64,000 nucleotides of DNA from Edolisoma coerulescens (lineage: Eukaryota > Chordata > Aves > Passeriformes > Campephagidae), in the NCBI GenBank assembly GCA_013397115.1, contig VWZW01004674.1:901985-965984 (forward strand). Direction: 5' to 3'. Made by a program: the position numbers and the translations under genes. The notes under the pieces were generated by a model. It saw only the letters and a program-made list of their open reading frames with translations. It did not search any database and was not told the DNA's origin. Below are positions 13,006-26,500 of this stretch, one piece after another (positions within the stretch are counted from its first letter, which is position 1; the number at the start of each line of letters is the position of its first letter).

Positions 13006-15664
13006 TTAAATTAGAGAACATATTTTTCTGTTCACTCTCCCTGGGTATTCTACTGAGCTTTTGTTTTTTGTTGGTTTTTTTTCTTTTCCTTTACAAAGTG
13101 TAAAATGCCTGGAGTGTTTTTTTTGAAGAGTGCACTGCATTAAATGAACACTCAATATTTCAGTGACCTACAACTTGCACTGTAATTATGAAACAGGCTA
13201 TTCTCAAGTCTCAGAACAATGATTTCTGCATAAAGAAGGTTTAACATCCACCAAAGTAGCACAGCAGTAGTACATGTAGAACAAGAGTGTGCCAGAGCTT
13301 TACACTGTTGCCCAGAAGTATGAGGAATCATTCCCCATAGGAGCAACATACAGGACCCATCCCTAGGAATTGCTTGTTTTATCCAATGTAGAGGAAGTTG
13401 CTCACGCTGCCTCTTGCTTAGGGTCATGTGGCATTTGCAATGCTTTATCTGTGAAATGTCCAAGAAATGCCTGAGCATTGAGCTAATGATAATAATTAAG
13501 AAACAAACCCTCCCAAAACCCCAAAAAACAAGTTCAGACAGATCTCTGCCCACCTATCACCCAAGGAGAGTAACTATCTTCTCAGTATACATACCAAATC
13601 AACAAGCCGTTTGGGACAGACCTGCTTTCTGCCATGCCTAGAGATTGCCCAAACACAGAATTTTCGTCCATGAGTGAGTAATCTCACCACTTGTGTGTGA
13701 GCCTCCATCAGCGTCACTTACTGCTGCTGTAACACTGCATGGACACTGCGATTCTGAGTTCACACGTTCACAATACAAAACTTCTACCCATGCCTCAACA
13801 TCAAAGACAGAAAACAAAAATCAGCGGGTATATCCTTCTTTGAAATTATCTCATTCAAAGCAACGGATTATTGTGGCACAAGTTCTCAAGGTTGATTGTA
13901 CTCTTTTCCCCATGAAAAAATAGCACTAACCATCCAGATCAATGTCCAGAGTCACATTTGGCAAATGTACAATTCTCAGCTGTGTCAAGTTTCCAAACAA
14001 ATGTGGCTTCGGCACCTCAGAATAGCAGGTCTGCAGAAGATGTAACAACAAAAAGCTACTCAAGCTATGTCCAAAATCTCTACTTGTAAAGTATGATGCA
14101 TTTTATTTGTGAATAGAACAGCTAGATACTTGTTTTGTTCCCTTACTGGAAAACTATTTTGTCTGAGGACTCATTCCATGACTACAAGAGACAGAAAAGA
14201 ACATAAAGCTGCTAAATGTACAGATTTGTTATAACCCAATTTGTCACCATTTGTCACTGAACCTTAAGAACAAAGCAAACTAAGAAAATCAGTAAAACAA
14301 CACAAGTAATGAAAATAAATATTTTCTATTGCAGTGTAAGTTCTTTCGGCAAAATACTATTGTACTTTTCAACAAAATTACTTGTAAACCTAAGAAATCA
14401 CTCCAGGAAGAAATTACTGTACACACAGCCAACATTTTTATCACTATATCATTTTACTAATTTCAGAGTAATCATATAAACTAACCACTGGCTTGCCATA
14501 CTGCTGCCTTTTGAAATATGACACCCTGTAGCATGAAAAAAAGTTGTATGGAAATTTTCACATTTAAGAAGAGCTCTGCTATAAAAAGCTTGTGGTTAAC
14601 ATTAAGCACTATTATACCACACGCCCAGTGCTCTCACCTCTGCAGGGAGCTGCACTGTGTGCTAACTGAAGGGGATGTACAGGTCTTCTGAAGTAGGAAA
14701 GCACAGATGGATATCAAACCAAATCTCATCCACCTCCAGGAAATTACTCTAATACCAGGCTTTACCAAGACTGGAAAGCAGGGAAGCTTCTCAGAGCTCT
14801 CCAGCCACTTATTTTCACTATGAAGAAAGCACCTGAAATTTCTAGCATTCTGGACCCAAATTCATCATGATAAGGCTTAACCTTTGGCACCACCAAAATA
14901 TAAAATTCCACTCACAGGCAGTGCTTATGTACAAAGTGGCATGGAAACGATCTCTGGAGCTTACTGGGGTAATATCTTTGAGAGAATTCACTAAAAATCT
15001 ACTCCAACTGGGATGCTGAGATTTTTTTAACACCTAATACATAAGTCAGACACAAAACAATTAGTATTAAAAAACCTGCACACAATAAAGCATTAAATGG
15101 GAAAGTTGCTTTAAAAACAGAACAAAACCACTCCCCCCCACACAGTATGAGGGTGTTACAAGTAACTAGGGAGATATAAATATCATGGTTATCTTTTCGT
15201 AATCAAGATGTTATGAAAGAATTCCAATCTGTGTGTTTACCCCATATATCAACTTGTGTCTGACTAGCCATGAGCTCATTATTCAGATGACTTCTTCCCT
15301 CTGTTCCCAGTGCCAAACTGCACGTAGGGTTTGAGGTGGCTGAGGGAGCCACCACAAAGTCCAGAGACACACCAGAGGGATTCTGAAAGGTGAAAAAAAG
15401 GAAGCAAGCAAACTGCAAAGTGACGTCATATTAAAACTTGTGGTGAGTGTTAGAGAGAACAAAAATGGCTGTACTGGTGTGAGATCAGAGGCCCACCTAC
15501 CCCATACTCCTGCTTAGAGCAGCAAACAGCAAATGTTTGAAGACTATGAAAATAAAAGCAAGCATCTAGTGAAAGTTCTCCAGAACACTCTCTGATAACT
15601 TCTAAAAACTTTCAGCTTAGGGACTTCCTAAGGCAGAAGTAATATCATTGTATCTAACAGTCTT

Positions 15665-16300
15665 TGGTAGACTTTTCTTCCAGGAACTTATGTGCCTGCT
15701 TTTTGATCACTTGTACATTGACAGCATCCACAACATCCTGCAGCATCCACCGTGCTCTACAGCCTAATTACATGCATCTGAGGAACCACTTCCTTTGATT
15801 TGTTTTGATCTGTCACCTAGCGGTTACATTGCTGCCCCCCACTTCTTGTTTTTAAGAGGCAGCGAACAATCATCCTTCCCGATGCACTTCCTAATACAGA
15901 CCTTTATCACATCCTCTCCCAGCCACTGCTTTCTCAAGGTGAAGAGCCCTAGTCATCCTAGTCATTTCTCACAGTGAAGCTGCTCCATACATTTCTTCTT
16001 GTCACTCTCCTCTGGTATTTTTCCACTTCTGCTACATATCTTTGATTTGGAAGACTGAAATCCTAATGCAGAAATGCACCAGGCATTCCTGCAGCGACAT
16101 CATGACGGTTTTGACGCCATTTCTAGTCAAGTGTTATTTTACCATGTGTTTTTCTGATCATTAAATGAAGACTAAGCTGACACATTAATGAAGTAATCGG
16201 AACACTAAACACGTTCCTTGATACCAACAACCCGGAGTCCATCATTCCATATGTGCACTTCACATTTACCCACAATTTCCTAGTAGGAGAGCCCAAGTCC
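15665..16300 (-). mobile_element. Old CR1 LINE fragment (3' end)
   Basis: The plus strand resembles the reverse complement of the 3' part of an ancient amniote CR1 element, so the element lies on the minus strand. Recognisable blocks, compared from memory, are gcatccacaacatcctg (15724-15740), cttcctttgatttgttttga (near 15790-15809), agaggcagcgaacaatcat (about 15855-15873), gacctttatcacatcc (about 15899-15914), and atgtgcacttcacatttacc (16251-16270). Their order and spacing fit the CR1 consensus with small gaps. The copy is heavily diverged and truncated, and it lacks an intact reverse transcriptase. The edges are approximate. It has no likely current activity. Confidence 0.75.
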
Positions 16301-19300
16301 TTCCTCCAGCCCTAGTTCTAGAGCACTATGAGGATGGACACGTTCCCCTGTCCATAGGATTGTGAGGATGACAGCATGCCATTAAGTAGAAACTTGCATA
16401 GTGTTCTGCTGTACAGAAGGTGTCCAAGTCTCTGTCTTCTTCACTGGTACCATGGAGATTTGGGACAACAGGTTACACCAACAACTCCTCTGCCAGTGGA
16501 TGAAAGGCCAGGAGTGTTGCCACTCTGCCACCATTACACACAGTGTCACCACTCCTGAGGCATCAGCAGAAGCTGCTTCTCACACCAGAAGAACTCTGCA
16601 ATATCCACCCAAGCAGCTGAGGGCCAAGTGTTAGAATGAAGAACTCCAACCTGAGATTTTCTGACCAAGGTACGGAGAGTAAGGGTACTTGGTTGGTTGG
16701 TTCAAGTTTGGAGGATTATTGGAGAAACTTTAATAAATAAATGCCATTTTAAAATGCATTGTTGAATGTTTTGCAGAGATTATTAAGAACAGTATCCTTT
16801 TCTTCCATAGACATTCGGCATTTGCTATTGGCAAAGACTCTTTACAAGTCCAGTCTTGCATTCATGCTCATGAGTGTCTTCACATGCACAGCAGCAAGAA
16901 CAAATAACTATCCCTGAGCAAACTTCAGAAAGACAGATCAATATACACATATGCTTGATTTTATTTAAATATTTTATTATCAAATCTAGTATTAAAAAAA
17001 CCCCAGCACAACTACTAAATAACCAAAAATCTTCAATCAGACTTGTTCATATACTCCTATCTTGTTCTGGTACTCATTTCTGGGCATTTCCTATTGTTTC
17101 TTTGCCAGGCCATGAAGCAAGACCAAATTCTGGTTTCATCTGGTGAGGTTACTTTTTATACAGCCAAATCCAGTGCTATCAGCACAGGAAGAGTAGCTGA
17201 AAGTAGCAGTAGTACTGGCTTTTCTGGTAACACAACTGGGAATCACAAAAGGTAGTGAGTGCTTGCTCTGAGCCACAGAGCACAACAGCAAAGCAGAACT
17301 CTCCTTCTGAGCTGGTCAAACTCTGCTTCAAGCACGAGGATGCCTCAGGTAGCCTGGAGGTCTCAATGAACAGCATCAGGCAAGGGGAAGTGGCTGAACC
17401 TCTGGTACAGAAAGCTATCCTGCAGAGCTCCACAGGTCTTTAGGCAGGTTATAGACCAAGTTTACCTCCACTGTGGTCCACTTCAGCTTTACTGAGCTGA
17501 GAAAAATCTTTTTTTTTCCACTTTATTTGCTGCCACTATTGATAGATGTGTAACAAAGGTAAAGGTGGTGTGGATAAGACAGGTAGCATGGAAATCTCTT
17601 TTAGGCAAAGTCCTTTCTGCAGTAATCCACTCACAACAATCATTAGTGAAAAGACAGCAGTGCTAGTGACCAGAGTGGAAACTTCTTTACCGAAACAACC
17701 TGGCATAGACAGAGCCTAAGTGAAACCTTCTGTGCCAAGGGAAGAAGTGTCTCGGCCTGCCACAGAAACACTGATCATATGTGATAAACAAAATACCTTT
17801 CTTCTTTTTAGGTTAGAAAACAGCCCTCAAAAGCGTGTGTACTTTGAAGTTATCACTCACAAGAATAACTTTCAGAGCTTCATTTTGCTTCTATGCAATA
17901 CCACAAATCTTCTCCATTAAATCACCATAGGTGGACTCTGTGGCATAGCTCTCTCAGTCAAAACAAGGAAAAACACTCTGAGGAATAACATTTAAATTCA
18001 ACATTCTCCTTAATGTTGTTTTTTTTTTTCTTTTCTGAATCTGGAGCAATCTTAATATTCCTGTGTTACTTCAAAGACATAATTGTACAGAACAAGCAAA
18101 AAATTCTAATTCTAATATTGAAATCCTATATGGTCTACAGGTCACTGCTAACTTGGCTTGTTTTATTTCACTGAACAGTTGCAATGATGCTTAGCAACCA
18201 GATCACATCCGATCTGGGAGAGTTTTCCTACTGCATCACCCTATTCTTATATGCCCAAATTTCTTTTTCAGATTCATGTAAGAGGGCTGGTGACTCAGCA
18301 GAGCAGAATCAATAATGCAGTGAGATGGATGAACACCTGGATTGTTTTTTTGTGATCCTATTAAGACTTCAGATGCTACACAGCTTCAGCATGTTCTAGG
18401 TTTACTTTTCCATTTCAAAGAATATTTATTTTTAGAAGGAAACAGTCTTTTATGCTTCAGAGAGAAAAAAAGTTAGAGGTACAGTGGAAAGATGAAAGCC
18501 CTTATTATTATTTTAAAAAAAGTACATGCAGCTCTGCCTCAATTTATTATATTTAAAATACTTCAACATCTACCAACCCAATAAGCCACTTATCACAATC
18601 ATCTGTGTTGCATAGTCATATGAATACAACTCCTTAAAACTAATCAATCAAAACTAATCATAAGCCAAGCAGAAAGAAGTGGCAAAATACCACACATACC
18701 ATTACAAAAATAAAACCTAAGAACAACTTTTTCAGAACAAGAAGGAGATCTGTATTTTCTTAGAGGACCTAAGAAAACAGAATTGCAACTCGAGGCATTG
18801 CTAGAAGCACTGTCACAGTAGAACCTCTACAAGCCTGATACAAACACAACTGCCAAAAAAAAGGGCCATCAGAAACCTCTGAAAACTGGGAAGAGTCCTG
18901 GCAGCAATGAGGTTGTGACTTATGATCACATAAGGGACAGTTTTCTGACAAATCACTTCAGCTAAAGCTCTGCGGAAGCAACCCACTTCCAAGGGAGAGG
19001 AGCATTTTGGAGCATGGGTATCTCTCACCATTGCACCCTGCCCTCCCCTGCCAAAACAGCAGAAACAAAGTCTTTGAAGTTGTGGGAAAACACCTGTGAA
19101 AACATACAGATTTTGGAGAAAACCGGTGTGAGAGACATAAGGTGGAAGGTGTGCCATCACAGACATCTTGGCCCTGGCAAAAACCCTGAAGTTTAAAGTG
19201 AGAATGACATTCCAAAAACAATAGAGAAATTTGCCAGCCCAGAGAAATGTTTATGCAATAAAGGGTGAAACAACTCCACTACACACACATTTCCCAAGCA

Positions 19301-20501
19301 AACAACTGTGAGTTAATCGAGGGCTTAAATATATCCCATATTGTTTAACAAAGGATGGCATCCCTATTCTCAGGCTTGGAAGCTGCGTATCAAGTTCTGG
19401 AAGCAGGGATTTTGCAGCCAGATTTGAAAACCTGAGAAATATTAACCTGAAGAAGGAATGCTGACTGACTTCTTATAAAGGAATCATCATGCATTTCATT
19501 TTCCTTTTCAATACTTTCCACTCACTATGTACCTTCACTAAAACAACAGCAAACACAGTATCACTGTACAATACCCCAGGCTTTATGTGACATACACAGG
19601 ATCTAAATGGCCCCTGTTTTGAGTCGAGTCATAGGCTATCCCAGGCAAAAGCAGGAGAGAGAAAAAAAAAAAGACAAAATGATCAAGCTCCAGCAAAACT
19701 ACCTGCCTTTTCTCCCTCTACAACTGGAGTACTAGTGGTAAGAAACCATCTTCTTAAACTCCAAAAGAAACAAGTTTGTGCCAGCAGATAATGGTCCTCA
19801 CATATAAGCTGAAATTCTTCATTTTTTCCTACTGTGGTGGCAAGACTCTCCCTGATTGCTTATGCATTTATTTTGTCTTTTATTTAGAAGACTTTCCTCT
19901 TCTCTTTCATCCAGGCCAAGGGCCAGCTTCTCTTACATCTCCTTTCCCAAGGAGTGCATCCTGGTCTGCAGCCGCCCTGTCAGGCCCTTCCTGCACTGCT
20001 CCTCCTGATGCTGGCGCTCTGTGAGGGAGCAGAATGCTTCATACTCCCATTCATCTGCAATTCAAGATGGTCCTGAATAAAAATTATTCCCTTGCTCAAC
20101 TGCATCACTAAGCAGGATATGGAAAAAAACATATACAAATTCAATGATACTAGATCAGTCTTGCTTTAAGTTCTACAAGTATATATATTTAGGATATTGT
20201 ATTTTGACATGTATTTATACATCTGTTTTTAAAACAAAGTTACTTGTGTTCTTTACTCTCTATCAGCTGTTTAAAACAAAGAAGCCTACCTGAAACCACT
20301 GCAAAACTGTCTAGTACGAATCTGTTCAAAGACGAGTCTGTGGGCTGATTTCCTGTATGTAAATGTGCTCAGCTGAAAAAATGTCCAGGGCATGATTCCC
20401 AGACTACAGTACAGGAAAAAAGAGGAGTTCCCTGGCTTAGTTAAGATCAGAAGGAAGACACAAGGGACTCATCCAGGGAAAAGAGGCCAGTCCGTGACTC
20501 T

Positions 20502-20550
20502 CATATGTGCGTGCACATGCACACAGAAGTGCAGGCACATGCGTGTGCGC
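20502..20550. repeat. Alternating purine-pyrimidine tracts
   Basis: Two perfect alternating purine-pyrimidine stretches lie close together, 24 bases at 20502-20525 and 16 bases at 20535-20550. They are made mostly of TG, CA and GC steps. Such sequences can adopt Z-DNA under negative supercoiling. They sit at the left edge of a modestly GC-richer intron segment (20470-20940). Confidence 0.55.
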
Positions 20551-23500
20551 TCCCTTCCCTGCCTTGCCTCTGCCCTGGCGGGGTGGGTGAGCTGGCGCAA
20601 CATCCCCTCAAGGGAACAAGCTCTTGAAAGATCTGATATGACATTTTTACATTCAACTGACTGCATGCAACATTCCTTTAAAAAAAAAAATATTATCTGT
20701 TTGCTTGCTTGAAGCGTCACAAAGATAATATTCACGTCTGTGACCCTGACTGTCTCTGGTCAAGAGGCAGAGAGATTGTGCAGACCGCGCTGCCTTCCAG
20801 CAGCCCTGGGATGCCTGCCAGAGAACAGAGCTGCTGTCCCAGAGGAGAGGGTCAGATCCCCTGGCCTTCAGCTAACACTGTTAGCAGTCCCTCTGGTAAC
20901 TGCTGAGGAGGTGAATGGCACACACAGAGAGGACTTGGCTTGCACAGCCCTACACCTGTGTTACTGACATACACTGCAAAAACTCCAGTGCCCTCAGTCT
21001 GGGGAAAGAGTATTAGTTTTTTCTTTAGAGAACCTTATCCCCAGATCACTTGTCTTTCCATTTCTTCTTTATCATTGTTGACCTCCAAATTCCTACACCA
21101 ACACCCTCTTTCAGCATCTACCAAAACATTTGTATCTGTTTTCTACATTGTGGTTACATGTCCATGTGGGTTGAAAATCTTTTAAAGAATCTTATTTAAA
21201 CACAGCTTCATTATCCAGATACTGTTTGGGCAATGAGCTATGCAGAGTCAAGCAGCATTACAGAATCTTATTTCAAAGCCTGTTTCCACTACTGGAGCAC
21301 TCATTTTAAAGTGAATCTAAATTACTGCCTTTCCCATAAAAACTTGCTTAAGTGCATTTTAAAAGAAATGTTGCCAAGTGCAGAAATGCAACCTCTGGCC
21401 CTGGAAGTCCTTGAACTACAGTTTGCTGAAGGCTTCCAGGTTAATCCAGGGTAGAAGGGGTCTGTGTTCAGTCCTTCTGCTCTCCCACCCAACATGCAGT
21501 CCTATAGATGGGATACCCAGATAAGCAGAACTACAATTTCACCTGATAGGGCTGATCTGTTCATCACGCCCACCACCGTTTGCCTCCACACCAGTAAGGA
21601 CATAAGCTAAAAGAAAAGCTGACTGTCAAAAGCATCATGTGCATTTTTCTACTTCTCAAGCTCATCCTGTCATGACAGTGGTCTGTATAACACCTCCTGC
21701 TGCCACAGACCACGACCACAACTGATCACATAATGACGGTAACGAACATAAGTTTGCATGGCTACGTGTACGAGTATAAAACTCCCTAATTTTACAAACT
21801 CGTCACAGAACACAAGAAAAGCTTGAGATGCAAGCATAGTTCACCTTTTTTATTCTAAATGTTTTCTGGGACTGCCATTTTTATTTAAGTCTCCTCTGTA
21901 AAGGCAAAAAAAAAAGTTTTGAAGAAATGCAAGGCCCTACTAAGCCCAAGAGTGGTTACCCAAGAGAGAGCACCAAAATGTATATCATCCACTCTGTAAC
22001 CTACATGCTCCTCCTCTCACTTCAGAAGGCAGGCAGCCCTTCCAGGGCACCCAGAATTTCTGGCTATGTCTGATCAGGAGAGCACACATTAGATTAGAAA
22101 ACCTCTTAAAGTCATCCAGGGAGTTTCTCCTCTGTACTACCAGAGGGTATCTGGCTTAAGGACACACAAAAAAACCACAACTGTGGCAGCCTAGCAGCCA
22201 TTTGTACACTTTTCCAAGCAACCCTTTTCAGGTTCTTAAATCACCAAAAACCCGGTCTAACAGCCACCAAACAATTTTTAAAATGCGGTAAAATCACATA
22301 TCCATTACAAAATATGTGCTTATGTGATTTTGTTGGCTTACTTCTGTTTAGATAATACAGCTGCAACAAATTGCTGTTGCATTTTAATAAAATTGTAATG
22401 TTAACAAGGTCCATATGAAAAGCACAAGTAGCTAAAACTTCGAGTAGGCATAGACAGGAAAAAAGACTATGCTAGACCAGAAAACATAGCAAAAGAATAT
22501 TGAAAATTAGTAATTCAAGTAGCAGAATGAATGGCTGACAAAATTTTAAGCAAACACTTTGCCTTTGTGCTCACTTCTTGTATCATCTTCTCTGAGGGAG
22601 AGCCTTTACTTCGGTTCCATTGCACCTCGTCTTGGACTGTATCAAGAAAGCTACACTTTCTGAAAGGGTAATAATACCTTTTTGCTGCCATAACAGACTC
22701 AGTCTTACAGAGAACACTGCAGGTGGGAAGATTAAAAAAAAAATTTAAAATCCAACTAGGCATAGACCCACTACTCAATACTGCCTTCATTTTCTGTTTT
22801 GTTCTCGCTTTTTTTTCGTTCTTCCCAGAAATATTCTTGCCAGCTGTTTTGCTGTCTCTCAGTATTCCAGCAGTGACCGAATATCACCATGTGGTGCTGG
22901 ATCTCAAAGGCAGAATTAAGATTAACAGTGCTATGATTAAGTGCCAGCTGAAGAGACACAGCCACAAAACCAGACTCTGTGGCTGAGAGCTCATGGCCCC
23001 ACTCAAGATGCCCCTGAGCACTGAAATTTTCACCCTCTTGCCCCCAGAGCCAGGAAAGGGATGGCACTTCCAGAAAGAACAGTCACCCTTGGATGACAAA
23101 AAGAGTTTCGACATTGAGACTTATGAGCATTGTCTGGTTCCCCAGTCAAAAGACATAACTCAGTTCTACGCTGATACGTGCACAGGAAACCTGTACATGG
23201 AAAATGCAGGTCAGATGAAGGCCAGTGGGATAAGGACCACAGGTATGTGTAGCCATGGTATCTCATGCTCAATATGGAAAATATTCCACAGGCTGGCACA
23301 TTCTTCAAATAGTTTTTTGAAGCAATTATTACCACTTAGACCAGTATAACTTACAACAAGTTAAGCAAATAAAATAAATAAATTCCCTAGTTGTGCCCCT
23401 TAACCTCATCTACTTATCTTGAAAAGCAAGTCAGTTAGCTTTACTTCCAGTGCTCCTCACTGCCAGATTAAGGTTGCTATGGGGCACACAGTATTTGATG

Positions 23501-26500
23501 AAAGCAATTATATCTACTGGCATATACATATGTGTTTGTTTTATGCCATGGAAATATCTTTATGCTTTTCACAGAAACTGGATATAAAAGTTACATGTGG
23601 AAAACCCAGTACCTGTGAATGCCCTCCTCCCAAACTGTAAACATAGCAGGAGACTTCTAATGTTTGTTTGAAAACACTTGCCCTAAGTGATAATCCTGAT
23701 GGAAAAAAGGAAGTAATTTTGCTTACTCTTTGCCTTCAGGTGGCTCATTAAAACACCTCTTATAAAAGAAAGAGGATATGAGTCTCTCTTGACTTTATGC
23801 TGAGGCTAACCGTCTTTGGGGAAAGATCCTGGCAGCAAAAGAGTGTAAACTCAATTCTTTGTTTTAATTTAGAATTTAATTTGTCAGCAAAACCAAAGTT
23901 CATAAAGAAGGCAAATTTTGACAAATTGCAACTGCCATGAGCTCTGCTAAGAGCAGGATGTAACATGAATGTGATTCTTCAAGAGAACAAATTATAATCA
24001 TTGCATCCAAACAAGAAATGCTTACATTAATAAGTTTATTCTGTAGTTTGCCAACTCTTCAGGCTGGGTACTAAGGAGAATTTGCTAACCTCACATTCGT
24101 AAGATAAAGTGATCTGCAGCACATCTACTACATGTCAGCAGGACAAGATGACAGTTGTCCTGTTGAGTTTTTTCAATTACAATTAGCCTTTTCTTGCACT
24201 ATAGCTACAATACCTTAAATCTGAGCACACCTCTAAACAGAAGAAGGTAATACAAGCAAAGCAGTTTTCCAAATCTCAGAAACCTTGTTCACCTGAATCA
24301 TTTGCACTAACAGAGAAAGTGTTTGCTTATAAAAACAGTAATTTATTTGTGTATCTAAAATAAAATACAGCACATGAACTAGATACAGACTAAGAATGTC
24401 TGCTGCTCACTTCAGCTATAGCATACTCATACAAGTAAATGCTTAAGATATACTATGTCAAGTGGATGGGTAGCATGGTAGAGTCTGCAGGGAAATGTAA
24501 TCTATTACATTAGTATTACAAAGACATCAGTAAATAGATGAAGATGTTCAAAGCCTAAACACTTATCAGACACTCAGGACTGGGATTTATCTAGCTAACT
24601 TTATCAACTGGTCCCCTAGACTGTCTTTGCAAAGTCTAGCAAAAACAAACTTCAGAATGAGGTTCATTTGATGTCCTTAAGAGGAGAGGAGACACACTTC
24701 AGAAATGCCAACTTCCTTCTCCCTGATTCCTACAAAAGGATGACAGGCCCACACTTGCACAGATGTACCACAGTGCCTTGAGTTGAATGCTGCCTGCCAG
24801 GCTGCTCAGGCAGGGCCAGCACAGCACAGAGACAATCTGTAACCCAGCAATCCCCTTGCCAAAACAGGAGAGATGAGCTCTGCTGTGGTTCTCACAGCAT
24901 CAGCTGCTCTCAGCATCGCAAGCGCCATCATCACATCATGGGAGGCTTCACGGGGTTATGAAAAATCATAATGAAATCTTACTACAAACGGCTCCCTGCC
25001 TCCTGTAATTAAATGTACCTCTTGCCCAAGAGGGAGATCTTCCCCATCTCTGTCTCCTTGATGCAGGGAAGAGAGAGGTCTTCTCATCATCTACTTTTGT
25101 GGATAGAGAGATATAGCTAAGGGAAGAGATCTTCATTCCTATTTCTGTTTTCTTTCACTTTTCCAACATGAAAACACTGCTGTAGAATTGCATGAAAATT
25201 GAACTAAATCACTCACAGAAGAAACCACACAGTTTTTTCCATGTCCCACCAAATCAGATGTCATGCATCAAGGAGAACACCCACTTGAAAACTAGCACAG
25301 TATCACACCAAAGAAGTGCACGCCATGTTCTCCTAAATATGTCCAAACTCTAGGAGATGAACTGATGAACAGTTGTACAAATGGGAATAACACTGGTGTT
25401 CAGCACAGCCCCACACAGCAGAAGTGCAAGAGACTCCAAAGAAGCAAAGAGCACAGCAGATGTAGCGAGGGTACAGCCATGGCCATAGAGCCAAGAAGTG
25501 TAACACACCCAGGAGCACATGGTGTGCAGTTCATTCTCCTCCAGACCCAGCTGCAGTGGCTGAACAGGATGGCTGCCCCTCTCAGCTGCTCAGCACCAGG
25601 TACTGCCAGGACCTTACCACCCCTATGGCAGAGCTCCAATCCTTTCAGTGCAAAGGCAGCCAGGTTATCACAAACTGACTTAAACCATCAGTTCCCACTC
25701 AGCTCTCAGATTTCACACTAATGTGCATGAAGGACTTTCACACATTCATCTCCACTCTCTGCTGGCATGGTGTCCAGCAAGACATCAGGAGTGAGCAGGC
25801 AGCGGAGCCAGCAGCGCCAGTGGAAACCCACACTGCAGACAGACTCACTGCAGCTTCCTTTCTGCCTTTGCCTCTCTGCTACTCTGGGATATGCTTGATC
25901 CTGCTGAACCAATTCAATCAGTAGTATGTCAAAAAGTCATGCTCCTACCCCCTCCCCATCTTTTTAAAAATTTATTTTCCGATTAGTTTTCTACTGGTTT
26001 AGTCATATGGATCACCAGCACCCGAGCACTGCAAGATGATACAATGCTGCAAGCACATGCAATGGCCAAACTTTGCCCTATATAAACACTTTACATAAGT
26101 CACTGAAATAAATTATGCTGCAAATTATGAGTAAATTACACTGTAAAGGGGTAAAAATTCTATATTTGTTCAGGACAATCAATTCCTTTTTTTTTCATTG
26201 TCAATCCACATTAGACTGGTAACTGTATATGCTGCTTGCAGAATATTCTCTGAACACTTCAAGCAGACATGGCTCCTACTGTGCTCCTGGGCTACAGTTT
26301 ATTATCTTGGTTTTTTCTGCTTACTGCAGTTATTTTCTTGAGAGGACAGAACAGAGAGAATGAGGATAAAGCAGAGAAATAAACAGGAGCAAAAATCTCT
26401 CCCTGTCTACAACAAAAACACGTCACTAGCAACCACAAAGGATATTAAAATCAACAGATAAAGGTCAGATAAAGCACAAGATAAGGTAGTGCGTACATTA

